The position numbers were made by a program, and so were the translations under genes. A stretch of DNA of 64,000 nucleotides from Arthrobacter sp. MMS18-M83 (lineage in GTDB: Bacteria > Actinomycetota > Actinomycetes > Actinomycetales > Micrococcaceae), in contig NZ_CP113343.1 of assembly GCF_026683955.1 (NCBI RefSeq), positions 3,720,001 to 3,784,000 of the forward strand, written 5' to 3'. Each line of letters begins with the position of its first letter. The first letter of the stretch is position 1. Positions 19,213 through 28,179 of this stretch are shown piece by piece. Under the pieces are notes generated by a model. That model ran no database searches. It was not told where the DNA came from and worked only from the letters and a program-made list of their open reading frames with translations.

Positions 19213-20078
19213 CACCCAACCAGCCCCGGCTCGTTGGCCTTGCCCAACTCTCACTGCTTACCACCGCCCCGCCGAACCTCGTCGGCATAGCCGCCCAGGC
19301 GGGCTTTGATTTCATCGGCGTCCGGGTCCGCCCCGTGACGCCCTCGGAACGGCCCTATAACCTGCAGCCGGGGTCACAGATGCTGAAGGAGACCTTGGCG
19401 CGGATGCAGGACACCGGGATCACGGTACGGGACATCGAATTCCTGCTGCTGGATGGCAGCGACCAGCGGGACGCCTGGCTGCGCATGATGGAAGCCGGCC
19501 AGGCCCTGGGCGCGAACTCCCTCACTGTTGCAGGAGCGGATCCGGACAGCGCCCGGCTGCTCAACACCTTAACGAACATGACCGAGGATGGCCGCAACTT
19601 CGGTATCACCCCTACCCTGGAAGCCATCTCCTATCAGCCCGTCGCGTCCCTCGCCCAAGCGGCGAAAATCGCCAGCGACGCCGGCTGCCAAATCGTCGTG
19701 GACGCGCTGCATTTCAACCGCTTCATCGGTGCTCGCGGCGCAGGACAGTGGAGCGAGCTTCGCGCCCACGCAGACATAGTGCCACTGCTTCAACTGTGCG
19801 ACGGCCCGGCCGGCCGGCCAACCAGCCGCGAGGCGCTCGTCCTCGAATCCCGATCGGAGCGGGAGGTTCCCGGCGAGGGCGGGTTCGAGCTTGCGGAGGT
19901 GGTGGCCTCCCTTCCGGACGGTCTTCCGGTAAGTGCGGAAACACCGTCGGACCGACGCGTCGCTGAACTCGGTGAGCTCGGATGGGCACGGCGGCTCAAG
20001 TCCGGCGTTGACGCCGTGCTGGCAGATGCCGACACCCTGCGGAAATTACGGGCGCTCACCCCCGCGGGCACGAAATGA
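19209..20078 (+). CDS. Xylose-isomerase-like TIM-barrel protein (sugar phosphate isomerase/epimerase family)
   Basis: A 289-residue AP-endonuclease-2/xylose-isomerase-like TIM barrel. Metal-site candidates are Glu in PTLEAISY, Asp and His in IVVDALHFNRF, and Glu in PVSAETPSD. The family includes inosose dehydratases, hydroxypyruvate isomerases and 3-dehydroshikimate dehydratases; the last would convert 3-dehydroshikimate to protocatechuate and link this operon to the lig genes, but the sequence alone does not prove that. It overlaps the small ORF upstream and the aldo/keto reductase downstream by 4 bp each. Confidence 0.8.
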   Translation: MTPNQPRLVGLAQLSLLTTAPPNLVGIAAQAGFDFIGVRVRPVTPSERPYNLQPGSQMLKETLARMQDTGITVRDIEFLLLDGSDQRDAWLRMMEAGQALGANSLTVAGADPDSARLLNTLTNMTEDGRNFGITPTLEAISYQPVASLAQAAKIASDAGCQIVVDALHFNRFIGARGAGQWSELRAHADIVPLLQLCDGPAGRPTSREALVLESRSEREVPGEGGFELAEVVASLPDGLPVSAETPSDRRVAELGELGWARRLKSGVDAVLADADTLRKLRALTPAGTK

Positions 20079-20914
20079 GCGCGACCACCGAGGAGAGAAC
20101 GACGGCGGAACTGATGCCAGGTGTCCAAATCCCGCTCATCGGCCTGGGAACCTGGCCCATGATGGGTGAGAATGCAGCCGCCGCCGTCTCCCAGGCGATC
20201 ACGAATGGTTACCGGCACATCGATACTGCCGAAAACTACGCCAACGAGACGGCGGTAGGAGAGGGAATCCGCCGCAGCGGAATTGAACGCAGGCAACTGT
20301 TCCTCGCCACTAAGTTCAACACCCAGTGGCACAGCAGGTCCCGCGTCCGCGAAGCGTTCGACAACTCGACCAGGCGGCTCGGCGTGGATTACCTTGACCT
20401 GTTCCTGGTGCACTGGCCCAACCCGGCGCAAGGACAATTCGTGGAAGCCTGCGAGGGGCTACAACAGTTGATGGAGGACGGGTGCATCCGGGCATGGGGT
20501 GTTTCCAACTTCAAGCCAGCACATCTTCAGCGAGTGCAGGCTGCCGGGATACCGGTCCCCCTGAACCAAATACAGGTCGACCCCGAACACGGCCAACCAG
20601 AACAACTTGCTTATCACCGCGAGCATGGGATCCTGACCGCCGCATATAGCCCACTGGGCCGCAACGGCGGCTTCCTCTCCCACCCAGCCATTACCGGCCC
20701 AGCCACGGACCTTGGCAAAACCCCGGCCCAGATCGTCCTGCGCTGGCATATCCAGCACGGCCGCGCCGCCATCCCCAAGTCGGCGAACAAACAACGCCAG
20801 CGTGAAAACCTGGACGTCTTCAACTTCGCCTTGACGCAGCCGCAGATCACTGCAATTAACGCGCTCGAGACCGGGACGCCACCCCGTCTGGACTCCGACA
20901 CCTACTTCCACTGA
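20075..20914 (+). CDS. Aldo/keto reductase (2,5-diketo-D-gluconate reductase type)
   Basis: A 279-residue NADPH-dependent aldo/keto reductase. The catalytic tetrad is visible: Asp and Tyr in HIDTAENYANE, Lys in FLATKFN, His in LFLVHWPNP. AWGVSNFKPAHLQ and the phosphate-binding IPKSANKQRQREN are also present. It starts inside the stop of the TIM-barrel gene and ends 14 bp before the flavoprotein. It may reduce or oxidise a carbonyl/hydroxyl of the cyclic intermediate (inference). Confidence 0.88.
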   Translation: MSATTEERTTAELMPGVQIPLIGLGTWPMMGENAAAAVSQAITNGYRHIDTAENYANETAVGEGIRRSGIERRQLFLATKFNTQWHSRSRVREAFDNSTRRLGVDYLDLFLVHWPNPAQGQFVEACEGLQQLMEDGCIRAWGVSNFKPAHLQRVQAAGIPVPLNQIQVDPEHGQPEQLAYHREHGILTAAYSPLGRNGGFLSHPAITGPATDLGKTPAQIVLRWHIQHGRAAIPKSANKQRQRENLDVFNFALTQPQITAINALETGTPPRLDSDTYFH

Positions 20915-20928
20915 GAAAGCTCTCTGAC

Positions 20929-22701
20929 ATGACTTCACCCTCGCAAACTCCTTCTAAACTCACGGATGTGGACTGTGACGTCCTCGTGATCGGTTCCGGT
21001 GCCGGCGGACTGTCCGCCGCCGTTACCGCCGCGTACCACGGACTGAACGTTGTGGTTGTCGAAAAGGCCGACGTCTGCGGCGGTGCCACCTCCTGGTCCG
21101 GCGGCTGGGTCTGGGCCCCCGGCAACCCCCTCGCGAAAGCCGACGGCGTCGAAGAAGACCGCGAACTTTTCCGCACCTACCTGCGCCACCGCCTTGGCCG
21201 GCACTACCAGGAAGACCGGGTGGACGCGTTTCTTGAGGCAGTTCCACACATGGTCGGCTTCTTCCATGACAAAACCAGCCTCCAGTTCGTGCCCGGAACC
21301 AAGATCAAGGACATCTACGGAGACACCCCTGGCGCAGGAACCGGGCACCGCTCCGTAGGGCCCAAGCCGATCAACGCGCGCCGAATCAAACCCGGGCTCC
21401 GAGCCAAAATGCGCCACCAGCTCTACGAAACCTCATTCCTGGGCATGGGCATCATGGCAGGGCCGGACCTTACCAAGTTTCTGTCCGCCTCCCAAGGTGA
21501 CATTCGGGGCATCATCCACGCCGGGTGGCGGGTCGGACTCCACCTCCTGGACCTCCTCACCCACCGGCGAAACATGCAGCTGGTCAACGGCACCGCGCTC
21601 ACCGGCCGACTGCTCAAATCAGCAGACGACCTGGCAGTGGATATCCGCGTCTCCACCCCGGCCAGACACCTGCTCACCGATGACGCAGGAAAGGTAACCG
21701 GCGCGGTCGTAAATTCTCCGGAAGGCGACCTCCAGATCAATGCATCCCGCGGCGTCGTCCTGGCCGCCGGCGGCTTCCCCAACGACATCTCCCGCCGCAG
21801 GGACCTGTTCCCCAAAAGCCCAACCGGCTGGGAGCACTGGACGCTCGCACCAAAGCAAACCACGGGGGACGGCATCACTATGGCCCAGGAAGTGGGTGCC
21901 CGCTTTGAGACCGATGTGGCGTCCCCTGCCGCCTGGTGCCCCGTCTCATTGGTACCGTATTGGAACGGACGCACGGGAACGTTCCCGCACATCATGGACC
22001 GGGCCAAGCCCGGCAGCATAGGGGTCCGCACGAACGGCAAGAGGTTCGTCAACGAAGCCAACGGCTACTATGATTACGTACAAGGCCTTCTGGCTGCCAC
22101 TCCTGAGGGAGAACCCGTGGAGGCGTGGCAAATCGCCGACGCCGCGTTCGTCCGCAAGTTCCCGCTCGGCATGGCCAAGCCACTGCCCGTGCCGCTCTTC
22201 CCATACCTGCGCTCCGGGTACCTCAAGAAGGGCAACACCCTTGAGGAATTGGCCGCAGCCTGTGGCATCGACCCTCAGGGACTAGCCGCCACTGTCGCCT
22301 CATTCAACGACAACGCCCGCAAAGGCATCGACCCCGACTTCAACCGCGGCGCCACCGAATTCAACAGGTACGGCGGCGACCCAAAGAACGCTCCTAATCC
22401 CTCATTACGTCCGTTGGAAAAGGGCCCCTTCTACGCAGTAAAGATTGTCCCCGGTTCCTTTGGGACGTTTGCCGGGCTTGCGTCCGACTCGCGGGCGCGC
22501 GTTCTAGACACTGACGGCCATCCTATTGAAGGCCTTTACGTGGCTGGCAATGACCAGGCCTCAGTCATGGGCGGGCACTACCCGGCCGGTGGCATCAACC
22601 TTGGCCCCGCCCTCACATTCGGCTTCATCGCCGGACGCGACCTCGCAAACGCAACCCACTACGAAGACGACGACTCAGCGGCTGTATTGCAGGTCCCATA
22701 A
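20929..22701 (+). CDS. KstD/fumarate-reductase-type FAD-dependent oxidoreductase (copy 3)
   Basis: A 590-residue flavoprotein with VLVIGSGAGGLSAAVTAA at about 16-33, the EKADVCGGATSWSGGWVWAPGN segment, [11 protein letters not shown], and the C-terminal FAD motif LYVAGNDQASVMGGHYPAGG. It closes the plus-strand operon begun by the MHS transporter. With alcohol-oxidising SDR and Gfo enzymes in the same operon, a dehydrogenation next to a newly formed ring ketone is the most economical role (inference). It is the longest of the three copies and appears intact. Confidence 0.86.
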   Translation: MTSPSQTPSKLTDVDCDVLVIGSGAGGLSAAVTAAYHGLNVVVVEKADVCGGATSWSGGWVWAPGNPLAKADGVEEDRELFRTYLRHRLGRHYQEDRVDAFLEAVPHMVGFFHDKTSLQFVPGTKIKDIYGDTPGAGTGHRSVGPKPINARRIKPGLRAKMRHQLYETSFLGMGIMAGPDLTKFLSASQGDIRGIIHAGWRVGLHLLDLLTHRRNMQLVNGTALTGRLLKSADDLAVDIRVSTPARHLLTDDAGKVTGAVVNSPEGDLQINASRGVVLAAGGFPNDISRRRDLFPKSPTGWEHWTLAPKQTTGDGITMAQEVGARFETDVASPAAWCPVSLVPYWNGRTGTFPHIMDRAKPGSIGVRTNGKRFVNEANGYYDYVQGLLAATPEGEPVEAWQIADAAFVRKFPLGMAKPLPVPLFPYLRSGYLKKGNTLEELAAACGIDPQGLAATVASFNDNARKGIDPDFNRGATEFNRYGGDPKNAPNPSLRPLEKGPFYAVKIVPGSFGTFAGLASDSRARVLDTDGHPIEGLYVAGNDQASVMGGHYPAGGINLGPALTFGFIAGRDLANATHYEDDDSAAVLQVP

Positions 22702-23099
22702 GCCGACCTCCACCTCGTCGAGCCCCCCGCAACCGGACCACAACTAGCACCGTGTTATCCAGAGCTGAAGTGGGAGCCGATCGGATAGCTCCTTGGCCAG
22801 CAGCAGTTGTGGATAACCTGGGAAGAATTGCCCACCGGCATTTGTCGGGTTGGGTGTGTCCTAATCTGCAAATCTAAGACGGGGCCGAGCTGGCTTTGTG
22901 GCAGTCCCATCCATGCGTGGCAGGTCGTTGGCGGTAACACCGTTCGTGAGCCGGTGGATCGCGGGAAGGTGCACCAGCTCTGCATCCATTGCCTTAGTTT
23001 TCCAGGGCCGCGACTGACGGGGAAAATCGCATAGGTGACGTGACAAAATACAGCGTGCCTGAGGGAGTCGTCCCGGCTGAGCTGGGGATGACACCAAGC
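22702..23099. other. Intergenic region without recognised gene
   Basis: About 400 bp between the ends of two convergent genes. Short open frames on both strands resemble no family I know, and no strong terminator hairpin or operator was seen. Confidence 0.6.
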
Positions 23100-24272
23100 T
23101 TAGATGTCTTCGAGCATGCGGGGTTGGTTGATCATCAGAAGCCCGGCGGTGAGAGCCAGCAGACAAGCGCAGAGCAGGGCGAACGATGCTGTCCAGCCGC
23201 CGCTGAGGTCGTGCAGGAGTCCGAACAGCAACGGACCGAGGCCGGCGAGGGAGTAGCCCACGCCTTGGGCAAATCCTGAGAGGGCGCCGGAGCCGGCTGT
23301 TGTTCGGGTGCGTTTATTGATCATCAGGAGGGCATAGGAGTAGGTGCCTTGGCCAAGTCCGAACACGACGACCCAAAAGGGTGAGCTGGTCGCGGGCGCC
23401 AGGAGGAGTCCCGCGTACCCGATGGCGAACAACAGGGTGCAGAACATGCCGATGGGGAACGGCTGTCGCATCCTGGCTACGAGCAAGGGCACGACAAGGC
23501 TGGTGGGGAGTCCAATGATGGCGTAGAGGGCGAGCATGGAGCCGGCTTCTCCCGGCGTGGAACCGCGGTCAACAAGAACGGCCGGAAGCCAGGTGAAGAT
23601 AGCGAACGTGTTGCTGGAACACCCGGCGAAGATCAGGGCGAGTCCCCAACCGACAGGTGATCTCCACGGACGGATTTTGGGTCCGGGGACGGGCCGTGAA
23701 TTTCGGGTCAGGCGTTCCATGGCCGGTCGTTCTGCCCTGTGACGTAGGAGCACGATGATCCAGGGCAGCGCGGCTGCAGCGCCGACGAGTGACCAGACGC
23801 CAACTGCCACCCGCCAGCCTGCTGCCTCTGAAATGGGAACCGCCAGCTGTGGGGCCACGGCTGTGCTGATCGCAAACAGCGTGACGTACAGGGCGGTGAG
23901 GAGCCCAATCCTGTCTGGGAAGTACTTTTTGATCAACGGCGGCAGCACGATGTTGCCCAGGCCCAGCCCGATCATGGTCAGCAGGGAAAGCAACAGGAAG
24001 ACGGCAACGCTCGTTCCCAGGGCCCTGCCCAGCTGTCCGGCAACGGCCAGTAGTATCGCGGCCAACATCAAAGGCTCAAGCCGGGCGCGCCGTAGAAACT
24101 GGGGTGTCAGGAACCCCATCAGGGCGAATCCTGCCGTCGGGAGCATCCCGACCATGCCGATGGAAACTGCATCGAACGGCAGGTCCGTGGTTACAAGCGC
24201 GATGATGGGTGAAACTCCTGCCACGGCGAGCCTGGCACTTAATGCCATGAGAAGGATGCCGAGGAACACCAT
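23100..24272 (-). CDS. CynX/NimT-like MFS transporter
   Basis: A twelve-helix MFS protein of the cyanate/2-nitroimidazole (CynX) branch. Core segments: VFLGILLMALSARLAVAGVS (TM1), GMVGMLPTAGFALMGFLTP, LGNIVLPPLIKKYFPDRIG, GSMLALYAIIGLPTSLVVPL, RTTAGSGALSGFAQGVGYSL. The first in-frame ATG (24270-24272) gives 390 residues but starts almost at TM1. About 26 further in-frame codons upstream look coding, with no ATG or GTG; the nearest alternative is TTG at 24408-24410. A one-base shift would join them to an ATG at about 24364, so the true start may be masked by an indel. It follows the MHS paralogue, as in the decayed copy at 5505-6034. Confidence 0.82.
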   Translation of the reverse strand: MVFLGILLMALSARLAVAGVSPIIALVTTDLPFDAVSIGMVGMLPTAGFALMGFLTPQFLRRARLEPLMLAAILLAVAGQLGRALGTSVAVFLLLSLLTMIGLGLGNIVLPPLIKKYFPDRIGLLTALYVTLFAISTAVAPQLAVPISEAAGWRVAVGVWSLVGAAAALPWIIVLLRHRAERPAMERLTRNSRPVPGPKIRPWRSPVGWGLALIFAGCSSNTFAIFTWLPAVLVDRGSTPGEAGSMLALYAIIGLPTSLVVPLLVARMRQPFPIGMFCTLLFAIGYAGLLLAPATSSPFWVVVFGLGQGTYSYALLMINKRTRTTAGSGALSGFAQGVGYSLAGLGPLLFGLLHDLSGGWTASFALLCACLLALTAGLLMINQPRMLEDI

Positions 24273-24483
24273 CCCTCGGCCTGCAGTCAGCGGACGCTTT
24301 CCCGCGCGCTGATTCCGGGCCTCTGCTCTGTGGCGTGGGGTGCTCGTGATTGCGATGATGTCATCCTCGGTATTTATTTGGGACGTCTTTCCCCTTGCCG
24401 CGAACTGCAAACTGGATGCCCGGGGCCGGGGAACCGGTTTTGTTCGGTTCCCCGGCTTGTACCGCTGTTGGTGCGGCTTGTTC

Positions 24484-25812
24484 CTAGGGGACGGGGTTGC
24501 CCAGTTCACGCAGGGGGGTCTCGGATGTTTCCTTGGCCCAGAGTGCGCCGGCCACGGCCAGCAGCGAGGATGCTGCCACGATCCAGGCTGCCGGGCCCCA
24601 GTTGGCCTTGGTTGCGCCGACAAGTGCGGTGCCCAGGAGTGGGGTGAAGCCCGCGCAGAGGATTCCGATCTGGAGGCCGATGGCCATGCCGGTGTAGCGG
24701 ACCTTGACGTTGAACAGTTCCGAGAACCATGCCGGGTAGATGGCGTTCGAGGCCGAGTATGTTCCGGCGGTGATCAGCGTGCTGACGAGGAAGATCATGG
24801 GGACATTGGCCGTGGAAATCACGAAGAAGTAGACGAAGATCATGATGCCGGAGCCCACGACGCCGGTGATGAACACCTTGCGCCGGCCGAAGCTGTCCGA
24901 GAGACGTGCCAGGAGGGGCTGGGTGGCGATGGCGATGACGTTGCCCAGGATGCTGACCCAGAGCATTGTGGCCGCGTCCACACCGACCGAGACTGCATAG
25001 GCCAGGCCGAAGGACTGCATGAAGGTGTTGGTCACCGTTTCGAAGGACATCAGGGCGACCTGGAAAAACTGGGCCGGGTGTGTGCTGAACATTTTGGCGA
25101 AGGGAAGTTTAACAATTTCGCCCTTGTCGTGCTTTTCCTCGAAGACCTCGGGCTCCTCCAGTGAGCGCCGGACCATGTACGCAACGAAAAGAACGATGAT
25201 GGAGAGCCAGAACGGGATCCTCCAGCCCCATGCGAGGCGGTCCGCTTCGTTCATCGCGGCCACCGGCAGGAAGGCCAGGGAAGCGAGCACGATGCCGAAG
25301 GAAATACCGCTCATAGCGAAGCTGGCAAAGAACCCTCGGCGGCCCACAGGAGCTTCCTCGGTGGTCAGGGCCGAGGCTCCGGCCGTTTCTGCCCCTGCTG
25401 AGAGGCCTTGCATGAGCCGGAGCAGCACCAGCAGAGCGGGTGCCCAGTAACCGGCGGTGGTGAAGTCCGGCAGGACACCGATCAGGAACGTCGCTGCCCC
25501 CATCATGACCAAGGTCAGGACCAGGGTGGACTTTCGGCCCATCTTGTCCCCAAGGTGGCCAAAGAGCACCGCCCCGAAGGGCCGGGCCACGTAGGCGACG
25601 CCGAAAGTGGCGAATGAGGCCAGCAGGGCGGTAGTGGGATCGCCAGCGGGGAAGAAGATCTTGGAGAAGATCAGCGACGCCGCGGTGGCGTAGATGAAGA
25701 AGTCGTAGTACTCCAGGGCGCCACCGAGAAAAGCGGCAAGAGCCGCCTTCTTGGCGCGTTTAAGCCGACGATCGTCCGCGGAAATCGTCGGGCCGGCTGC
25801 AAGGTTGGTCAT
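24484..25812 (-). CDS. MHS-family symporter, paralogue of the 6135-7463 transporter
   Basis: A 442-residue MHS protein of exactly the same length as the one at 6135-7463 and nearly collinear with it: FLGGALEYYDFFIYATAASL, GHLGDKMGRKSTL, RLMQGLSAGAETAGASAL, SFETVTNTFMQSFGLAYAVS. The ATG is at 25810-25812 with AAGGACCATCCCG upstream. It is divergent from a shikimate-dehydrogenase-like gene across a spacer holding a paired operator-like motif, so it likely imports a quinate/shikimate-related acid under control of that motif (inference). Confidence 0.9.
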   Translation of the reverse strand: MTNLAAGPTISADDRRLKRAKKAALAAFLGGALEYYDFFIYATAASLIFSKIFFPAGDPTTALLASFATFGVAYVARPFGAVLFGHLGDKMGRKSTLVLTLVMMGAATFLIGVLPDFTTAGYWAPALLVLLRLMQGLSAGAETAGASALTTEEAPVGRRGFFASFAMSGISFGIVLASLAFLPVAAMNEADRLAWGWRIPFWLSIIVLFVAYMVRRSLEEPEVFEEKHDKGEIVKLPFAKMFSTHPAQFFQVALMSFETVTNTFMQSFGLAYAVSVGVDAATMLWVSILGNVIAIATQPLLARLSDSFGRRKVFITGVVGSGIMIFVYFFVISTANVPMIFLVSTLITAGTYSASNAIYPAWFSELFNVKVRYTGMAIGLQIGILCAGFTPLLGTALVGATKANWGPAAWIVAASSLLAVAGALWAKETSETPLRELGNPVP

Positions 25813-25870
25813 CGGGATGGTCCTTCCACGCTGAAAGACGTGCTTTGAGAGGATAGGGGGACTAGCTTGC

Positions 25871-25902
25871 TGTGCGTATAGCGAACAGCTGTGCGATATG
25901 CG
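25871..25902. promoter_or_regulatory. Paired operator-like motif (TGTGCGTATAGCG / TGTGCGATATGCG)
   Basis: Two 13-nt elements, TGTGCGTATAGCG (25871-25883) and TGTGCGATATGCG (25890-25902), lie 19 bp apart start to start in the divergent spacer between the MHS transporter and the shikimate-dehydrogenase-like gene. The same pair with the same 19-bp step occurs upstream of the tannase gene (30269-30300). The adjacent IclR gene is the best candidate regulator (inference). Confidence 0.65.
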
Positions 25903-25966
25903 ACTATGGATGAGCATACTCCCTCGTGAGCTGACTCACAATCGTTTCCCGAAAGGTCCCGTCATA

Positions 25967-26803
25967 ATGGAAAGCCCCCCAATTGGTGCCCGACTGTTCC
26001 TTATCGGGTCCGACGCTTCGCATGCCATGTCCGCCAGTCTGTGGAATCCGGTTCTGCAGGAACTGGGAAGCACTTGGCGTTACGAGGCCTGGGACGTACC
26101 GGCCGGGGCGAGTATGTCCGGTGTGCGCGCGAGGTTGCTTGAGGGCGACGTTGTGGCGGCCAACATCACCATGCCTCACAAGCAGTGGGCGGCGCGGGCT
26201 GCGGATACAGTTTCTGAGCCGGTGCGCCTCAGCGGTGCGGCGAATCTGCTCATCAACCGGGGAAGCGAACTGGCCGGGTTTAATACCGACGTCGCCGCCG
26301 TCGCAGCACTTCTGGGCGACCGTCCCCAGCGCCACGCCGTCATGCTGGGGGCCGGGGGAGCGGCCCGTGCCGCCCTGGCCGCACTGCGTGGCAGCGTTAT
26401 GCGTGTCACCGTCGCAGACCGTGATACCCGTGCGGCGACTGAACTTGCCGCCTGTGCTGTTGGGCTGGGCATGGCAGCCGAGGCGCTTCCCTGGGCTGAA
26501 GCCCAGAGCCAGGCGCGGAACGCCTCACTCATCGTCAATGCAACCCCCGTTGGCAAAGGACCGGACGACGGCCCAGTGTGGGGCGACGGCGCACTGGCGG
26601 AGGACGCCGCGGTGTACGACTTTGTCTACGCCGGGCATGTCACCGCATCAATTGCCGCCGCTCGAGAGCAGGGACTCACCTGTGTGGACGGGTGGGACCA
26701 TTTACAGGCCCAGGCTGCTGCGATGGTGCCGCTGCTCGGCCTGGCATCCGAAGCATGCCTGCTCCTCACACAAACACTGGCGCAAATCAGAGCACGCCAC
26801 TGA
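25967..26803 (+). CDS. Shikimate-dehydrogenase-like oxidoreductase
   Basis: A 278-residue AroE-superfamily protein. Visible: FLIGSDASHAMSASLWNPV (variant of the substrate loop), AANITMPHKQ with the catalytic Lys, FNTDV with the catalytic Asp, dinucleotide motif VMLGAGGAARAALAALR, VNATPVGKGPDDG, and a C-terminal QAAAMVPLLG. It is more divergent from biosynthetic AroE than the qsuD product and may act on a substituted or different alicyclic acid (inference). ATG at 25967 has GAAAGG upstream. A frameshifted fragment of a close relative occurs at 40018-40190. Confidence 0.8.
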   Translation: MESPPIGARLFLIGSDASHAMSASLWNPVLQELGSTWRYEAWDVPAGASMSGVRARLLEGDVVAANITMPHKQWAARAADTVSEPVRLSGAANLLINRGSELAGFNTDVAAVAALLGDRPQRHAVMLGAGGAARAALAALRGSVMRVTVADRDTRAATELAACAVGLGMAAEALPWAEAQSQARNASLIVNATPVGKGPDDGPVWGDGALAEDAAVYDFVYAGHVTASIAAAREQGLTCVDGWDHLQAQAAAMVPLLGLASEACLLLTQTLAQIRARH

Positions 26804-26914
26804 CCTGCAAGGCCCCTCCCGGTGAAGTAGAAGATTCCGCCGTGGATATGATCAAGACAGGCCGCCTCGGGAGTGACGCGGCACATCACGTGCACTGGAG
26901 GAGGCAGAACGTCC

Positions 26915-27685
26915 ATGGAGGACAGCCCTGAATACTACGTCAAGTCCGTCGAAAAAGCCTTCGATGTCCTCCGCGCTTTTGACCCCGAACATCCCCGGCT
27001 CACCGTTACTCAAGTCGCTGCGCGATCCGATATGACCCGGGCGTCGGCGCGTCGGTTCCTCCTGACGTTGACGGATTTGGGGTACCTCCGCACAGACGGT
27101 GCCCTGTTCGAACTGACTCCTCGCTCACTGGAAATCGCTAACTCCTACCTTGCCAACCTGGCCCTGCCCCGCGTCGCAGAACGACACCTCAAATCCCTGG
27201 CCGCCGACCTCAATGAAACGACAGCCCTCTGCATCCTTGATGGACAAGACATCGTCTACGTCGCCTGCGTGCCCTCGCCACGTCTTCTCAGCGTTTCGAT
27301 CAGCGTCGGCACCCGGTTCCCAGCCTGGGCCACCTCCATGGGACGCATCCTGCTGGCAGCACTGCCGGAGACCGAACTGGAAAGCTACCTCGAAGGCGTC
27401 AACCTTGAACGCCTCACCCAGCAGACCATTGGTAGCCCCGAAAAACTTCGGGAGGAAATAGAACTCGCCCGCAGCAGGGGATGGGCGATGGTGTCCCAGG
27501 AACTGGAAGACGGACTGCGCGGCGTCGCAGTACCCGTCAGGAGCGGCAACAAAACCTTGGCCGCGGTAAACGTCTCGCTTCAAACCCACCGCGCACCGGC
27601 AGACACCATCGAAAAAACCGTTGTCCCACACCTACAAGACGCCGCCCGCCACATAGGCCAAGACTACGGCGGCCGCACCCCCTGA
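26915..27685 (+). CDS. IclR-family transcriptional regulator
   Basis: A 256-residue IclR-type regulator. The N-terminal HTH covers about residues 8-65 (SVEKAFDVLRAFDPEHPRLT, VAARSDMTRASARRFLLTL), followed by the effector domain (GTRFPAWATSMGRILLAALP, ELEDGLRGVAVPV). ATG at 26915 has GGAGGAGG upstream. PcaR and PobR, which sense aromatic acids in the protocatechuate field, belong to this family. It is downstream of the aroE-like gene on the same strand, and the paired operator motifs before the aroE/MHS divergon and the tannase gene are its likely targets (inference). Confidence 0.87.
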   Translation: MEDSPEYYVKSVEKAFDVLRAFDPEHPRLTVTQVAARSDMTRASARRFLLTLTDLGYLRTDGALFELTPRSLEIANSYLANLALPRVAERHLKSLAADLNETTALCILDGQDIVYVACVPSPRLLSVSISVGTRFPAWATSMGRILLAALPETELESYLEGVNLERLTQQTIGSPEKLREEIELARSRGWAMVSQELEDGLRGVAVPVRSGNKTLAAVNVSLQTHRAPADTIEKTVVPHLQDAARHIGQDYGGRTP

Positions 27686-27771
27686 CAGCACAGCAGAGCA
27701 CAAGGCCGAGATCCGCACCGAGCCAGCGAAGAACGCATCATCACCTCCGCGTGACTATGTCAACTCCTTTT

Positions 27772-27791
27772 GGCCCCGTCCCACCGGGGCC
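27772..27791 (+). terminator. GC hairpin after the IclR gene
   Basis: A perfect 7-bp stem GGCCCCG / CGGGGCC with a 6-nt loop lies 87 bp after the IclR stop. It lacks a clear U-run on the plus strand; on the minus strand the AAAAGG side could give a weak T-run for neither gene, so terminator function is likely but unproven. Confidence 0.45.
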
Positions 27792-28179
27792 ACCCACGCC
27801 TGTCAGAGTGACCATGGGAGGCTCACCTGCCCATATCCCGGGCGGGGCGGACGCGCTCGGACAGGCAGAATCAGGTACAGCACGGGGTTGGACCGAATCA
27901 AAATGTCAATGGTCTCTGGCAAACGTTGCGGCAAATGCTCCAGGGGCGGTGGCGAGCCAAATCTGGTTCGTTTGGCTGCTGTCCTCGGTTGGTAGTAGCG
28001 GTCGTCTTGGATAAGGGCTCGAGCTCGTAGAGCAAGCAGCGGCCCGCTGGGCCGAACGTGCCCGCAGTGAGTTACCACGGCGGGCACGTCTTGGCCGTCT
28101 TCCGCGCACCGCATCTTGGAGCGGCGGACAGAACGGGATGGATTACTTGGGATCCCCCTTGCTCACAGCGTTGTTGCGG
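27792..28179. other. Intergenic region without recognised gene
   Basis: Almost 390 bp between the hairpin and the end of the convergent tannase gene. Open frames on both strands show no recognised family. Nothing else was seen. Confidence 0.55.

Noticed and set aside
22861..23166. 101-codon minus-strand frame in the spacer after the third flavoprotein
   Set aside because: No domain, no ribosome-binding site and it overlaps the end of the CynX-like gene.
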